Shown here: piece after piece, positions 6,969 to 8,065 of the stretch
Layout: the number at the start of each line of letters is the position of its first letter
Position numbering within the stretch: position 1 is the first letter of the stretch
From: Nitriliruptoraceae bacterium
Lineage (GTDB): Bacteria > Actinomycetota > Nitriliruptoria > Nitriliruptorales > Nitriliruptoraceae
Length of the DNA stretch: 8,065 bases
NCBI GenBank assembly: GCA_007117945.1
Contig: SKTN01000157.1
Location: forward strand, 1-8,065
Reading direction: 5' to 3'
Notes under the pieces: generated by a model
Databases searched by the model: none
Told to the model about the DNA's origin: nothing
Seen by the model: only the letters and a program-made list of their open reading frames with translations
Program-made: the position numbers and the translations under genes

Positions 6969-8029
6969 TGGCTCTGTTCTCCCATGGTTCCTGGCGTGTC
7001 CGCCGTTGCGGTCACGCGGGTGGTCGTCGCCCCGACAGGGGTGGTCGACCCACGCTGCACGAGCTCCGCTGGCAGCGTGATGTGGCGCGGCGGACGGTGT
7101 TCGTCCGCGTCGATGCGCGCCGTCAGCAGCTCGGCCGCAGCACGACCGAGTTCGCTGACCGGTTGACGGATCGTCGTCAGCGGTGGGTCCGACACCTCGG
7201 CGAAGCCGACGTCGTCGAACCCCGTGACCGCGATCTCGTCGGGAACGATGCGTCCCCGGGCACGCAGGGCCCGCAGCACACCGATGGCGATCAGGTCGTT
7301 GGCGCAGACGATCCCGTCGACCGACGGGTCCGTGTGCAGGAGCGCCCCGGCGGCCTCCGCTCCCCACGCGACCGAGAACGACCCGAGGGGCGTGGTCGTC
7401 GGCAGCGGGAGACCGTGGTGCTGGAGTCGTTCGATGAACGCGTCGCGTCGTGACGTGACGGCCTCGAGGGGTGACTCGGCACCGACGAAGGACAACCGCC
7501 GGCATCCGCCGGCGACGAGGTGGTCGACAGCGAGGTAGATGCCACCACGGTGGTCGATCGACGCGACGTCGGTGGGTGCAGCCACCGGCCGGTCGAGCTG
7601 CACGAGCGGGACCGTCGCGGCTGCCAGCTCGATGGTGGTGCAGCTCTCCTGGGGGTGGGCAGGCACGACGACGAGCGCGTCCACCTGCCGGTCGAGCAGA
7701 TCGTTGATGCGTTCCCGCTCGAGGGTCGGATCCCCGAGCGAGTCGACCAGCAGGATGGACCGCTGGTCACGTTGCAGGCTGCGCTCGAGCTCCTGCACCA
7801 CCCTCGGGAAGAAGGGATCCGCGATGTGCGGGATCAGGACGCCCACCATCTGCGTCCGGTGGCTCCTGAGCGCACGAGCGATGCCGTTCGTGCGGTAACC
7901 GAGCCGTGCAGCGGCGTGCTTGACGGCCTGTTCGTTCTCGACCGTCACGCCACGTGATCCGGACAGCGCGCGCGATGCTGTTGCCAGGCTGACGCCTGCC
8001 TCCTCAGCCACCTCGCGCAACGTCGGCAT
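6965..8029 (-). CDS. LacI/GalR-family transcriptional regulator
   Basis: A 354-residue DNA-binding regulator, probably the repressor of this operon. Seen: the N-terminal helix-turn-helix TLREVAEEAGVSLATASRALSG (3-24, in parts) with recognition-helix start Leu15-Ala16; the hinge NGIARALRS (48-56) with the minor-groove Leu54 in its usual place; then a periplasmic-binding-protein-like effector domain with GVLIPHIADPFFP, VQLDRPV, VCANDLIAIGVLRAL, IAVTGFDDVGFA and the terminal LPAELVQRGST typical of the family. The ATG at 8029 gives the canonical MPTLREVA start with GGGAG 8 bases upstream. A GTG at 8035 with a stronger GGGAGGAG about 10 bases upstream (two more residues), or a GTG at 8044, remain possible. 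Its stop overlaps the phnD start, so it is co-transcribed with the transporter and would autoregulate. Most relatives respond to sugars, nucleosides or sugar phosphates; the effector here is unknown. Confidence 0.93.
   Translation of the reverse strand: MPTLREVAEEAGVSLATASRALSGSRGVTVENEQAVKHAAARLGYRTNGIARALRSHRTQMVGVLIPHIADPFFPRVVQELERSLQRDQRSILLVDSLGDPTLERERINDLLDRQVDALVVVPAHPQESCTTIELAAATVPLVQLDRPVAAPTDVASIDHRGGIYLAVDHLVAGGCRRLSFVGAESPLEAVTSRRDAFIERLQHHGLPLPTTTPLGSFSVAWGAEAAGALLHTDPSVDGIVCANDLIAIGVLRALRARGRIVPDEIAVTGFDDVGFAEVSDPPLTTIRQPVSELGRAAAELLTARIDADEHRPPRHITLPAELVQRGSTTPVGATTTRVTATADTPGTMGEQSQ
6979..6983 (-). promoter_or_regulatory. ribosome binding site of phnD
   Basis: GGGAG on the minus strand, 10 bases before the ATG at 6968, inside the last codons of the LacI-type regulator. 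It allows phnD to be translated more strongly than the regulator despite the ATGA overlap. Confidence 0.55.
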
Positions 8030-8037
8030 GCCCACCG

Positions 8038-8042
8038 CTCCC
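8038..8042 (-). promoter_or_regulatory. candidate ribosome binding site of the LacI-type regulator
   Basis: GGGAG on the minus strand, 8 bases before the ATG at 8029. A stronger GGGAGGAG at 8046-8053 would serve the GTG at 8035 (10 bases), so the start is uncertain by two codons. Confidence 0.45.
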
Positions 8043-8065
8043 ACGCTCCTCCCTGCGTGACGCGC

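Noticed and set aside
4802..7166. Two long plus-strand open frames (4802-6124 and 5667-7166) opposite phnC and phnD
   Set aside because: They are antisense shadows with Val/Gly/Asp-rich, domain-free translations; they cover genes whose catalytic motifs are intact on the minus strand.
8055..8063. Inverted repeat GCGT-G-ACGC upstream of the regulator as a LacI-type operator
   Set aside because: It has only four paired bases with an odd centre, does not extend, and lies at the window edge; such matches are common in high-GC DNA.

Overview
This is a high-GC (about two thirds or more G+C by eye) bacterial segment from what looks like an actinomycete. The grounds are codon usage saturated with G/C at third positions, arginine far above lysine, and a Cys-Gly-Ser-Asp-Asp lipoprotein start followed by an Asp/Thr/Glu-rich linker. 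The exported binding protein is extremely acidic (about 75 Asp+Glu against 9 Lys+Arg), which would suit a saline or soda habitat such as that of Nitriliruptoria/Euzebya-like lineages. That taxonomic placement is inference only.

The whole window is one compact operon read on the minus strand, from the right end to the left end. In transcription order it holds: a LacI/GalR-family repressor (8029-6965); a PhnD-type lipoprotein binding protein (6968-5937); the PhnC ATPase (5896-5015); a double-length PhnE permease made of two fused permease units (5013-3250); an inositol-monophosphatase-family phosphatase (3248-2379); a Pit-type inorganic phosphate transporter (2382-1432); a DUF47/PhoU-like Pit accessory protein (1435-785); and a HAD-family phosphatase starting at about 795 and running off the left edge. 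The junctions are an ATGA overlap (regulator/phnD), 40 bases (phnD/phnC), 1 base (phnC/phnE), 1 base (phnE/phosphatase), ATGA (phosphatase/pit), ATGA (pit/DUF47) and an 11-base overlap (DUF47/HAD). No gap is large enough for a second full promoter, and I see no terminator. The operon promoter lies upstream of the right edge or in the last 36 bases, where I recognise nothing certain.

Read together, the genes suggest a cassette that binds and imports a phosphorus compound through PhnCDE, may remove phosphate from it with one or two soluble phosphatases, and moves the inorganic phosphate with Pit and its DUF47 partner. No C-P lyase, phosphonatase-pathway or phosphite dehydrogenase gene is present in the window. 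The controlling gene is a LacI-type protein rather than a visible Pho-type regulator. A phosphate ester (for example a sugar or polyol phosphate) used as a carbon source, with Pit disposing of surplus phosphate, is therefore a reasonable alternative to classical phosphonate scavenging. The substrate is not determined by the sequence.
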